Source: Bacteriovoracaceae bacterium (GTDB lineage Bacteria > Bdellovibrionota > Bacteriovoracia > Bacteriovoracales > Bacteriovoracaceae). Taken from it: a stretch of 32,027 bases of DNA. The position numbers and the translations under genes are program-made. The stretch is from assembly GCA_947377285.1 (NCBI GenBank), contig CANCFT010000035.1, positions 1 to 32,027 of the forward strand, read 5' to 3'. The notes under the pieces are model-generated. The model did no database searches and was not told where the DNA came from. It saw only the letters and a list, made by a program, of their open reading frames with translations. This document shows, piece after piece, positions 1 through 7,379 of the stretch (position 1 is its first letter; each line of letters starts with the position of its first letter).

Positions 1-146
1 GCAAGTCCAGCAGCATCGTCTGCCGCCTTTACGATTCTAGAACCAGAAGACAACTTACCTAATGTAGATGCCTGTTCAGTGTTGTTAACCCCTAATGTGC
101 GTTGAGCAGCTAGTGATGTAACGTTCGTGTTGATACGTAAACCCAT
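1..146 (-). CDS. fliC: Flagellin, N-terminal part (truncated by window edge)
   Basis: Structural subunit of the flagellar filament, exported through the flagellar type III apparatus. Only the first 48 residues lie in the window. They begin MGLRINTNVTSLAAQRTL and continue through NNTEQASTLGKLSSG to KAADDAAGL, the conserved D0/D1 helix signature of flagellins (the N-terminal export and polymerisation region). The ATG at 144-146 is preceded by a strong ribosome binding site (GGGAGG, at 151-160 on the reverse strand). The gene reads away from the signalling operon at 441 and has its own FliA-like promoter at 282-308. The symbol is generic, because multi-flagellin genomes number these genes differently. 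The family call is close to certain from the N-terminus; the variable and C-terminal domains are outside the window. Confidence 0.95.
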   Translation of the reverse strand, partial: MGLRINTNVTSLAAQRTLGVNNTEQASTLGKLSSGSRIVKAADDAAGL

Positions 147-281
147 GAAGATCCTCCCTGTAGATTCGAGTATCCCTCCTTGGTCTTGAACACTCTTTGC
201 GAGCTATTCAACGAGCATCCGTGCTCAACTAGAAATTGGTTTCAAGCGTCGTCACCATGACTCAGCTTTTGATTAAATTAA
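147..281 (-). promoter_or_regulatory. Flagellin 5' leader with hairpin and repeated GGA motifs
   Basis: The leader between the FliA-like promoter and the flagellin ATG would be roughly 130 nt. On the reverse strand it holds a 5-bp hairpin GAGCA/TGCTC (213-226) with CGGA in the loop. It also holds a GGAGGGA element at about 172-180 and the Shine-Dalgarno CAGGGAGGAT at 151-160. GGA in a hairpin loop plus GGA overlapping the ribosome site is the arrangement bound by CsrA in the Bacillus hag leader. Whether CsrA acts here is inference; no csrA gene is visible in the window. Confidence 0.35.
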
Positions 282-308
282 TTTTCGGAAGATCAAAAAA
301 GAACTTTA
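282..308 (-). promoter_or_regulatory. FliA (sigma-28) type flagellin promoter
   Basis: On the reverse strand the sequence reads TAAAGTTC, then 11 bases, then TCCGAAAA. The enterobacterial sigma-28 consensus is TAAAGTTT-N11-GCCGATAA, so the match is 7/8 and 6/8 at exact spacing. The -35 is at 301-308 and the -10 at 282-289. It points at the flagellin gene, the classic late flagellar target of sigma-28. Confidence 0.75.
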
Positions 309-440
309 GGAATTATTTTTAGCTTAAGCTTACCCGACACAAACGGTTGACTAAATCTCATATATTGGGAATTCCGAGGCTTAGAACTTAATAAAAAATC
401 CTATTTAAAAATCCTAATCTTTAGAGGAGAAATAGACGAA

Positions 441-3212
441 ATGATCCCTAGAATGGAAAACAAAAAACAACTTGTCATCGTCCCCCCAATGTCGGAGCCA
501 CTTCAAAAATTAAATGAAGTACTGCAAACTATTGCCAACGATGAAAATATTGAAATATCAATCATTGATGATGCAAAGGAATTAATGCAATTTGTAGGCT
601 CTTCTGGCCAATGTTTAGTTGCATTTTCTAACGCAAAAAAATGTGCTACATTTCTTCAAGATAATAAAAACTCTATAGCGAAGAGCCATTCTAAAGTTAT
701 TCTTTTAACTCCAAAAGAAATTCCAGCGAAAACACTGGTAAAATTTGTTAAGATTGGATTAACAGAATCTATACTTGAAAGCTCACCTCCTAAAACACTT
801 CTCTACAAAGTTAAATTATTACTTCGCTCTATTAAATCTACAGTTTCAAATCAAGAAGAGAAAGATCAAGTCATCAAAAGCACTCTTGACATGACTCAAG
901 CAGCAGCTAAATCAGATCTTTCTATTGAAAAAACTCAAACTGAAGAAGTAAGTGTTAATTATCTAGAAGAAGGAAGAGCAAAGTTTAAAACTGATCAATC
1001 TGAAAATGAAATTGATTATGGTGAAAATTTAAAAGGCAAAACAAGTGCTCAAGAAGAGGCCATTGAAACTCATTGGAAATCAAAGAAAAATAAAGAAACA
1101 AATCTCGTATTAGAAGAACCAGATAGAAAAAACTCTGAAGGTTCAGTTCCAGATGATATTGATATGTACATGAGAGGAAAAAGCAAAAAAAATTCAGATC
1201 TTTTGAATAATGAAGAAGATCAAAATTTAAAAAATACAAATATAAAATTCCTCGAACAAGAAGAAGCTGAATTAAAACCAAAACGAAAAAGTTTGACAGA
1301 ACTTGAATTAGAGCCTGGTGAAAAAAACAGAAATAATTTTGAGGAAGAAGACGCTGGTGATTTAGTATTAAAACCAAGCAAAAAAGGTCTAGAGCTCATT
1401 GCTGAAGATAACGCCCCTGTTTTTAAAGAAAATTTAACAGAAGAAGAAAAAGCAAAAAACCATCAAAAAGATCTCGATGAACTAGATGCACTCATAGCTG
1501 AAGCCAAAAAGAGACAGGCCCAAGAAGCTGAAGACATAGGTGGATTTCTTAAAGGTAAAATTCTCAACAATGAATCAGTCGAAGAAGAATCAGAGGATTA
1601 TACTGAAAAAAAAGAATACGATAATTCTGAACTTAACCAAAAAGAAAAGTCCATTGATCTTGATCTTATAGAAGCTGAATTAGAAAAGAAAAAACGTGCT
1701 GAATTAGAAGAGCTGGATGAAACTGATGCACACGAAGGACAAGTCGATAAAATCGACAATAATATGCTTGGTGAAAATGGTTCTACTGATAAAATAAGTA
1801 CTCTTATGATGAGTGAAATAGGTGAAAATAAAAATAAAAATATTTCTACTAAAGAGATATACAATCTAGATCCTAAAAATAAATTAGAACTTATCAATGA
1901 AGAAGAAGACTATAAAGAGAAAAAGAAATTAGAAATAAGTGAAAAGCTTAAAGATATTAACAAGAAAGACAAAGACAATGAAAATGATGAAGACAATGAT
2001 TTAAGAGATAGACCAGATAAGCTAAAACAAGATAAGGAAGCAGAAGATTATCTAAAAAAAGAAAAATCTGAAGATGAAAATACTTCAGAGAACGATCGCA
2101 AAAAATCAATACAATTAAAACTTGAAGCGGCCGAAAAAGAACGTCAAAAAATTGATCTTGAAGAATCTGATCCAAATATGGCGTATCGTAAAAGTAACCA
2201 GTCTCAACTTGACTTAGAAAAAGGAAATGCCAATAAAACCCACGACGGTAAAGTTGATAAGATTGATTCATTTTATCGTGGTGGCGAAAGTAAAAAGACT
2301 GAACATGATTGGGACAATTTAGATCAAGGTCGAAATAACACACAACTACAACTTCAAAAAAGTAAGCGTGCCAATGATGATACTCAAAATGGTCCAGACA
2401 AAAAAGATTATGGTGAAGAGACTATTGATTATCGAAAATTAAAGGAAGAATTTAACTCACTCTCTCGAGGTGAAAGTTCTGGAGAAGAAGAAAATTATGA
2501 TTCTGGAATAAATGGAAAATCCAGAAATGAAGAAGATGATGGAACATTTAAAGTCATTGAAATGAATCCTAGAGGATTTGATTTTGGAATAAATATTATC
2601 AATTTGATTTACCAAAAAGAATCGAAGCATCAAGATTTTTATAAAATGATTTCTGAAGAAATTATTGAAAAATATAAAGCCTATACTGTTTTTTATACTT
2701 TCAAAGCTTCTGATCAAAAACATTATGAAGTGTTTGATAGCTTTATGCATTTTAGTAACTCTATCGTTAAAAATGAACTCAAAGAATGGTGGATTGACAG
2801 AAAAACTCAATCCGATATTTTATCAGCTTATTTCAGCAAAACTATGACAACTTGGCTTTGTCGTGAAATTAAAGATAAAAGTGGAAACCAGGCGGAATTT
2901 TGGGAGGATGTTGAACTACCCAAATGGGCAGATAATGAATTAATCAATAAAAAAGTTGAACTCATATTCCCATTTTATGATGGATTAGAACGTATGGGAG
3001 TTGCCCTCCTACTATTTCCTGAAGGTGTTAGAGCAAAAGATGAATTGGGACTTACTGTCTCTCTTGAAATGGCAAGAACAGCTATGCTAGATACACTCAT
3101 AAGAAAATTAAGTGAAGTTGAGCCTGAAAAATCGGTAGAAGAAACTCTTCCTGAAAAAAATAAAATTAAAAGCTTATTCTCAGGACTCTTTAACCGCAAA
3201 AAAGCTGGATAA
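441..3212 (+). CDS. Large disordered signalling protein with degenerate receiver-like N-terminus
   Basis: First gene of a five-gene operon with CheY and CheX. It has 923 residues in three parts. Residues about 8-130 show the alternating strand/helix pattern of a response-regulator receiver (strands near LVIVPP, IEISIIDD, CLVAFSN, KVILLTP), but the conserved acidic pocket, phospho-Asp and Lys are not apparent. Residues about 135-700 are a highly charged Glu/Lys/Asp/Asn-rich region, probably disordered. It carries degenerate repeats: LxLE-like cores near 222, 288, 308, 559, 590 and 636; RG-S-KK blocks near 245 and 613; VDKID at 435 and 605. Residues about 700-890 are a compact alpha/beta domain that I do not recognise. 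There is no signal peptide or membrane segment. A GAGGAG ribosome site lies 11-12 bases before the chosen ATG; a second ATG at codon 5 is possible. The function is unknown; a scaffold role in chemotaxis or motility is inferred from the neighbours. Confidence 0.8.
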   Translation: MIPRMENKKQLVIVPPMSEPLQKLNEVLQTIANDENIEISIIDDAKELMQFVGSSGQCLVAFSNAKKCATFLQDNKNSIAKSHSKVILLTPKEIPAKTLVKFVKIGLTESILESSPPKTLLYKVKLLLRSIKSTVSNQEEKDQVIKSTLDMTQAAAKSDLSIEKTQTEEVSVNYLEEGRAKFKTDQSENEIDYGENLKGKTSAQEEAIETHWKSKKNKETNLVLEEPDRKNSEGSVPDDIDMYMRGKSKKNSDLLNNEEDQNLKNTNIKFLEQEEAELKPKRKSLTELELEPGEKNRNNFEEEDAGDLVLKPSKKGLELIAEDNAPVFKENLTEEEKAKNHQKDLDELDALIAEAKKRQAQEAEDIGGFLKGKILNNESVEEESEDYTEKKEYDNSELNQKEKSIDLDLIEAELEKKKRAELEELDETDAHEGQVDKIDNNMLGENGSTDKISTLMMSEIGENKNKNISTKEIYNLDPKNKLELINEEEDYKEKKKLEISEKLKDINKKDKDNENDEDNDLRDRPDKLKQDKEAEDYLKKEKSEDENTSENDRKKSIQLKLEAAEKERQKIDLEESDPNMAYRKSNQSQLDLEKGNANKTHDGKVDKIDSFYRGGESKKTEHDWDNLDQGRNNTQLQLQKSKRANDDTQNGPDKKDYGEETIDYRKLKEEFNSLSRGESSGEEENYDSGINGKSRNEEDDGTFKVIEMNPRGFDFGINIINLIYQKESKHQDFYKMISEEIIEKYKAYTVFYTFKASDQKHYEVFDSFMHFSNSIVKNELKEWWIDRKTQSDILSAYFSKTMTTWLCREIKDKSGNQAEFWEDVELPKWADNELINKKVELIFPFYDGLERMGVALLLFPEGVRAKDELGLTVSLEMARTAMLDTLIRKLSEVEPEKSVEETLPEKNKIKSLFSGLFNRKKAG

Positions 3213-3215
3213 AAA

Positions 3216-4259
3216 ATGAAAACTGAATATGATTTTTTTGCAATAGATCGTGATAATTTAAAAAAGAAAAATATTTTTCCTTTTCAACTCTATGTCTTTA
3301 ACCCAATTCACAAAAAATATAGCCTTTTTTTAAATGGAAATCGGCCTCTCACTAAAGAGCTAGACACATTTTTAAGCTACCTTCTGGAAAAAGGAGGAAA
3401 ACTCGCAATTTTAAAAAAACAACGCCGTACTTTTTTAACAGCTCAAGAATACCATGAATCAGAAATCCCTTCTCTGAAATCAAGAGAACTTCACGAGTTA
3501 GAAAAAGAACGAATCATGAACATAAAACTTAAAGAAATGTATGACGAAAAAATGGGTAAATTTGCATTTCAAAGTGAATTTGAATTGGCCTGCGAAACAG
3601 ATAATTTTGAAAAAATAATTGAATTCGCCCGAGTAGATATTCTCACATTTAGTGTTACTCAATCCCATACCATTTCGCTTGCGCTTCATTTATGTAAAAC
3701 ACATTTAAAAACTGATAATTTTTTAAATCGTATTGTGGCCACTTCCTATCTTTTTTCTAAAACCTCAAATATTCAAGACACAGAAGCATTGGCCGATATT
3801 ATCTGTGGAGCCTATCTCTCTCATATTGGTTATACGCAGTTGCCATTAAAAATGCTAAGGTCCCCTCTTCTTTCTTTGAGTCAAAAAGATAGGAAACTTT
3901 TTGAAAAACATACAATTTTAGGCAACCATCTCATTAAAAAAAGTATGTTGGAATTGAGTGAAAGATGTAAAAAGATTATTCTAGATCATCACGAAAGAGT
4001 CGATGGTGGAGGATTTCCGTCAATGAAAAATGGAGATTCAATTGAACAGCTCTCTTTAATTGTAGGAATTATTTCTCATCTTTTTGAGTACTCTTCTGGA
4101 AAAATTAATGGAAACAAACAACCAATTCGATCTATAATCTTAAGTATGAAAAATAAAACATTTAGCCCAGGATTAGAATTTAATTTTGGCGAAAAGGTAT
4201 TTAATAGTTTAGTTACTTTAATAAATACCGATAAAATTGAAGTAAAAAAAGCAGCGTAA
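3216..4259 (+). CDS. Degenerate HD-GYP domain protein
   Basis: 347-residue cytoplasmic protein starting 3 bases after the preceding stop. Residues about 1-110 form an N-terminal domain I cannot name. Residues about 145-335 align with HD-GYP cyclic-di-GMP phosphodiesterases. The stretch LLHDIG of active members corresponds to YLSHIG (200-205), so the HD dyad is replaced by Ser-His. H232, the HHERVDGGGFP block (258-268, GFP in place of GYP) and the general helix pattern are kept. The later Asp-rich segment (usually DxxDA) has become ISHLFEY (286-292). Loss of several metal ligands suggests no phosphodiesterase activity; a binding or regulatory role is more likely. It lies directly upstream of cheY, which fits motility control. 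The HD-GYP fold call is firm; loss of activity is inferred from missing residues. Confidence 0.85.
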   Translation: MKTEYDFFAIDRDNLKKKNIFPFQLYVFNPIHKKYSLFLNGNRPLTKELDTFLSYLLEKGGKLAILKKQRRTFLTAQEYHESEIPSLKSRELHELEKERIMNIKLKEMYDEKMGKFAFQSEFELACETDNFEKIIEFARVDILTFSVTQSHTISLALHLCKTHLKTDNFLNRIVATSYLFSKTSNIQDTEALADIICGAYLSHIGYTQLPLKMLRSPLLSLSQKDRKLFEKHTILGNHLIKKSMLELSERCKKIILDHHERVDGGGFPSMKNGDSIEQLSLIVGIISHLFEYSSGKINGNKQPIRSIILSMKNKTFSPGLEFNFGEKVFNSLVTLINTDKIEVKKAA

Positions 4260-4281
4260 TTCATTCTGACGGGAGACCTTC

Positions 4282-4677
4282 ATGGCCTTAAAAGCGGATA
4301 TCAAAATTCTAGTAGTAGACGATATGTCTACTATGCGAAAAATTATTAAAAATATGCTTTCTCAAATTGGATTTACCAATATAAGTGAAGCTGATGATGG
4401 TGCTACTGCATGGCCTATGATTGAAGGTGCCATTAAAGAAGGTAAGCCATACGAATTCATTGTTTCAGACTGGAACATGCCACAATTATCTGGGTTAGAT
4501 TTACTTAAAAACGTAAGATCGACTCCAGGTTTAGAGAAATTACCATTCCTCATGATTACAGCTGAAGCAGAACAAGGTAACGTTGTTATTGCAGTTAAAG
4601 CTGGCGTCAGTAATTTTATTGTCAAGCCATTTTCTGCAGCTGTACTTAAAGAAAAAATTGATCGTATTTTTAAATAA
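4282..4677 (+). CDS. cheY: Chemotaxis response regulator CheY
   Basis: Single-domain receiver of 131 residues, the normal CheY length. Phosphorylated by CheA, CheY binds the flagellar switch (FliM/FliN) to change rotation. The acidic pair is D13/D14, the phospho-acceptor is D63 in VSDWNMP, the switch Thr is T93 in MITAEAE and the invariant Lys is K115 in IVKPF. The DWNMP block and the FSAAVLKEKIDRIF end closely resemble enterobacterial CheY. A GGGAGA ribosome site lies just before the ATG. It stands third in the operon, followed by two proteins likely to act on CheY-phosphate. No cheA is in the window, so the cognate kinase is elsewhere. Confidence 0.93.
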   Translation: MALKADIKILVVDDMSTMRKIIKNMLSQIGFTNISEADDGATAWPMIEGAIKEGKPYEFIVSDWNMPQLSGLDLLKNVRSTPGLEKLPFLMITAEAEQGNVVIAVKAGVSNFIVKPFSAAVLKEKIDRIFK

Positions 4678-4702
4678 GAATTAAATAGTAAAAGATAATT
4701 AA

Positions 4703-5206
4703 ATGAATATTTTAAACGATCCAGCCATGAAGGAAATAGTCGATGACTTTTGTGAAGAAGCCAATTCACTTTTTGATTCACTAGAAAATTCCTTGGCATT
4801 AATTGAAGAAAATCCGAGCAATACAAAAGAGCTCGAAAAGTTTGGACAAGTTATTGATAGAATTATGGGTGCTGCAAAATCTATTGGTGCCACCGAAATT
4901 GCAACATTTTGCGAGTTAGGAAAAGTGATTGGTTATAAATCGTCACAAATTAAAGAAATCCCACTTATTGAAGTAGTGGTTGCAGTTTTATTTGATTCAT
5001 TAGATATGCTAAGAAAAATGAACGAATCTCTGCGTGCTGGGAATGATAAATCGATGAGTAAGATTAATACGAAAGCATTTGTCACTAGGCTGACTTGGCT
5101 TTCGGAGAAATTTAAAGATATTGAACGGTCTTCCTGTGCAATAGAAGATAGTGGTAAATTAAACCAAAATTCAATCGATGAATTAATGAAAAGTCTAGGG
5201 CTTTAG
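4703..5206 (+). CDS. Hpt-fold-like protein lacking the phospho-His, with CheZ/FliM-like CheY-docking tail
   Basis: 167-residue, mainly helical cytoplasmic protein between cheY and cheX. Residues about 15-110 align without gaps to Hpt/CheA-P1 domains (FCEEANSLFDSLENSLALIEENP, then GAAKSIGA in place of KGSAAMLGF). The phospho-accepting His position is D52 and the following Lys is Met, so it cannot act as a normal Hpt. The same helix reads EKFGQVIDRIM (45-55), which resembles the CheZ catalytic helix DLTGQVIKRMM; E45 and Q49 occupy the CheZ Asp/Gln positions. The last 15 residues (153-167, ending IDELMKSLGL) resemble the CheZ C-terminal peptide QDQVDDLLDSLGF and the FliM N-terminal LSQAEIDALL, both known CheY-binding segments. 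I infer a CheY-binding protein, possibly a phosphatase. A plain pseudo-Hpt adaptor is the alternative. Confidence 0.75.
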   Translation: MNILNDPAMKEIVDDFCEEANSLFDSLENSLALIEENPSNTKELEKFGQVIDRIMGAAKSIGATEIATFCELGKVIGYKSSQIKEIPLIEVVVAVLFDSLDMLRKMNESLRAGNDKSMSKINTKAFVTRLTWLSEKFKDIERSSCAIEDSGKLNQNSIDELMKSLGL

Positions 5207-5218
5207 GATGGAGATAGT

Positions 5219-5728
5219 ATGAGCGGAGAATCACATTTCATAGAATTTTCTAAACCATTTATTGATGCCGCTAAAAACGTTTTTGAAACGATGGTTTTTA
5301 CAAAACTAGAAACACAAAAACCTATCATTAAAAGTGATGATCTCTCGAGAGGAGATGTTTCAGCTGTACTTGGCTTAAGTGGAGAATTAGAAAAAAATGG
5401 TTCAAAATGTCATTATAAGGCAATGCTTGTACTTTCTTTTCCACACGAAACCTATTTTAAAGTAGCAAGTGCAATGTTAGGTGAAACTTATACTTCTTAT
5501 GTCTCAGATATCCACGATCTAGGTGGTGAAATAGTAAATATGATCATGGGAAATGCCAAAAGAGATTTAAAAACTATGGGCTATACCTCTAATATGGCCA
5601 TTCCTTCAATGATTGAAGGTAAAAGTCACTCAATTAAATACCCGGCAGGAACTCAAGTTGTATTAATTCCATTTAATTCAACCCATGGCCCAATTTACAT
5701 GGAACTTTGTTATTTAGAAGCAGATTAA
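5219..5728 (+). CDS. cheX: CheX-type CheY-phosphate phosphatase
   Basis: 169-residue member of the CheC/CheX/FliY family, which dephosphorylates CheY-P. The catalytic ExxN pair is E104 and N107 in GGEIVNMIMGNAK, which matches the single active helix of CheX. The rest has the CheX-like strands (YKAMLVLSFP, TQVVLIPFNS, GPIYMELCYLEAD). Length is slightly above the roughly 155 residues of Thermotoga CheX. It is the last gene of the operon, 12 bases after the previous stop, with a GGAGAT ribosome site. Its stop lies only 2 bases from the stop of the convergent phosphoesterase gene. Confidence in the family is high; in vivo activity depends on the CheY upstream being its target. Confidence 0.88.
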   Translation: MSGESHFIEFSKPFIDAAKNVFETMVFTKLETQKPIIKSDDLSRGDVSAVLGLSGELEKNGSKCHYKAMLVLSFPHETYFKVASAMLGETYTSYVSDIHDLGGEIVNMIMGNAKRDLKTMGYTSNMAIPSMIEGKSHSIKYPAGTQVVLIPFNSTHGPIYMELCYLEAD

Positions 5729-5730
5729 GA

Positions 5731-6906
5731 TTACCTGAATTCTTTAAATGGCAAATCGGTTCGGCCACGCCACTCATTGAGACTTATTTCGAGGTGATCA
5801 AATCGACCAATCTTATCAATCTCTTCTTTGGTAAATTTTTCAGTAGTTTTATCTTTTACATCAATTCGAGCAAAAGTCAGCTTCGCTCCATTGAAATTTT
5901 TACCAAAATCTAGATTATACATTTTTGTCCATGTCCCAGTATTAATAAATATTGAACCATCATCATATTCACGAAAAATTGGATCATGTGTGTGTCCAAC
6001 TATAAATGCTTTTATATTCTCATCACTAGTAACAAATTCTTCAGTAAGAGACTCGTAATTTTGAAATAATTGGATATCATTTTTTACTCTTTCAAAAACA
6101 TCACTTAACTTTACATTTTGTTTAAAAATCATGACAAATCTAACCATCATGAAATAGTAAAAATTTGCAAAAATAAAACGAAATGTATAGAGTGTGTCGT
6201 AAATCATTCCATTTATAATAAATTTATTAACAGGCCTAACTGCATTTATATAATCACGACCCTCTTTAAATTTATTAATGACTCTAGTGACATAATACGA
6301 ACCCCATGGTGGAATAAAATATTTATTATGATTTATATCAGTGGCAATACAAGAATTGACACTAAAATGATGGGCCAATTCATATTCATGTCCATGCTTT
6401 AAAACAATTCCTTCTTCTGGAATGTAGACTGTTTCATCATTAAGTAGAATCCGAAATTTTTGTCTATCTAACTCATTAAAACTATTTATTAAAAAGTCTC
6501 TTAAACTTTCAAAAACAAATTCGGCATCGTGATTTCCAATAATATAAACGATCCTATTATTTGGATAAGATAAAAAATCTTTAAGTGCATCGAGAACTCC
6601 CCCATGAGCTTCAAGAATCATTTTCAATTTATCTAAAGCTGCATTTTCGCTCCAAAATTCATCATCAAAATATTTAACAAATGGAACAGCTAATAAATCA
6701 AAAAAATCTCCATTAATTATCAACTCAACTTCCCTATCAAGGTAGTGCCCACTTGAGTGATATTCGATAAATTCAATAAGTTCTTTATCGTAATGAAAAT
6801 CTTCTAAAAAATTTTTTCTATTATTTACATTTAAACCTGCACTCAAATGTAAATCTGAAATGACCAGAATCGTTTTTACTACATTATTTTTTGGGAGGGA
6901 TTTCAT
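5731..6906 (-). CDS. Calcineurin-like metallophosphoesterase
   Basis: 391-residue two-metal phosphoesterase. The five family blocks are in order: ISDLHLS (about 16-22), INGDFFDL (about 64-71), IIGNHDAEF (GNHD block), LKHGHEYE and IVGHTHDPIF. All expected Asp/His/Asn ligands are present, so the enzyme should be active. There is no signal peptide. An aromatic-rich segment (FIFANFYYFMMVRFVMIF) between the GNHD and GHTH blocks may associate with the membrane. The overall block spacing recalls LpxH-like UDP-diacylglucosamine hydrolases, but it is larger and the substrate cannot be told from sequence. The ATG lies inside the end of the upstream secreted-protein gene (23-base overlap), which suggests translational coupling. 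Confidence 0.88.
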   Translation of the reverse strand: MKSLPKNNVVKTILVISDLHLSAGLNVNNRKNFLEDFHYDKELIEFIEYHSSGHYLDREVELIINGDFFDLLAVPFVKYFDDEFWSENAALDKLKMILEAHGGVLDALKDFLSYPNNRIVYIIGNHDAEFVFESLRDFLINSFNELDRQKFRILLNDETVYIPEEGIVLKHGHEYELAHHFSVNSCIATDINHNKYFIPPWGSYYVTRVINKFKEGRDYINAVRPVNKFIINGMIYDTLYTFRFIFANFYYFMMVRFVMIFKQNVKLSDVFERVKNDIQLFQNYESLTEEFVTSDENIKAFIVGHTHDPIFREYDDGSIFINTGTWTKMYNLDFGKNFNGAKLTFARIDVKDKTTEKFTKEEIDKIGRFDHLEISLNEWRGRTDLPFKEFR

Positions 6907-7255
6907 ACGTTTTATTTCCTACGATTAATTCAACTTCTTGAAATGAAGGACTCAGCGGAATAAAATGGAGCAAATCACCTTTTTTTAACGGAACCATGAC
7001 TCGCTGATATTTTTCTGGCTCTATAGAGGTAAAACCAATAATTGTTTTATTGTTCACAATAACTTTTCCAATTAATCTTACGAGAGTTTTATTTTCAATT
7101 ATAACTTCCATTGGAGACCTAAATTTCTCTGGAGAAATAACTCGAAAACGATCATCATTACCTGTTACGATAAAACCATTTGAAGACTCTATACTAAAAG
7201 CTTGTGAAGATAACAAAAACAATAAAATAGTCAGACAATTTTTTAAATAAAACAT
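6884..7255 (-). CDS. Small secreted protein of unknown function
   Basis: 123 residues beginning with a signal peptide (MFYLKNCLTILLFLLSSQAFS), probably cleaved after about residue 21. The mature part is about 100 residues, predicted beta-rich (EVIIENKTLVRLIGKVIV, TIIGFTSIEP, VELIVGNKTYEIP), with no cysteine and no recognised motif. A good ribosome site (AGAGGA) lies six bases before the ATG. It is the first gene of a two-gene unit with the metallophosphoesterase, whose start overlaps its end. I do not recognise a family; it is probably periplasmic. Confidence 0.75.
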   Translation of the reverse strand: MFYLKNCLTILLFLLSSQAFSIESSNGFIVTGNDDRFRVISPEKFRSPMEVIIENKTLVRLIGKVIVNNKTIIGFTSIEPEKYQRVMVPLKKGDLLHFIPLSPSFQEVELIVGNKTYEIPPKK

Positions 7256-7347
7256 TTTTTTCCTCTAAGTCTATTTTAGCAGAACTCCAAATTAACTTAA
7301 AGTGACTCCTTTGTTCCCAAGGATTCTAGTCAACTAAGTCAAAAATT

Positions 7348-7373
7348 CAAAGTATACTTGAAAGCACCGATAA
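7348..7373 (+). promoter_or_regulatory. Possible FliA-like promoter for a leaderless protease mRNA
   Basis: ACCGATAA at 7366-7373 matches the sigma-28 -10 GCCGATAA at 7 of 8 bases. CAAAGTAT at 7348-7355 matches the -35 TAAAGTTT at 6 of 8, with a spacer of 10 rather than 11. Only 6 bases separate the -10 from the ATG at 7380, so a transcript would start at or very near the start codon, which agrees with the absence of a ribosome site. A sigma-70 alternative (TATACT at 7353-7358) overlaps it. Confidence 0.3.
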
Positions 7374-7379
7374 CTTTAT

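Noticed and set aside
357..440. Promoter for the 441-5728 operon around TTGACT at 346-351
   Set aside because: The nearest -10-like box (TATATT) is only 8 bases away, and no box at 16-18 bases fits, so I could not assign a promoter.
985..2810. Several reverse-strand open frames opposite the 923-residue gene
   Set aside because: They are shadows of a Glu/Lys-rich coding region read antisense (Phe/Leu-rich peptides), with no ribosome sites.
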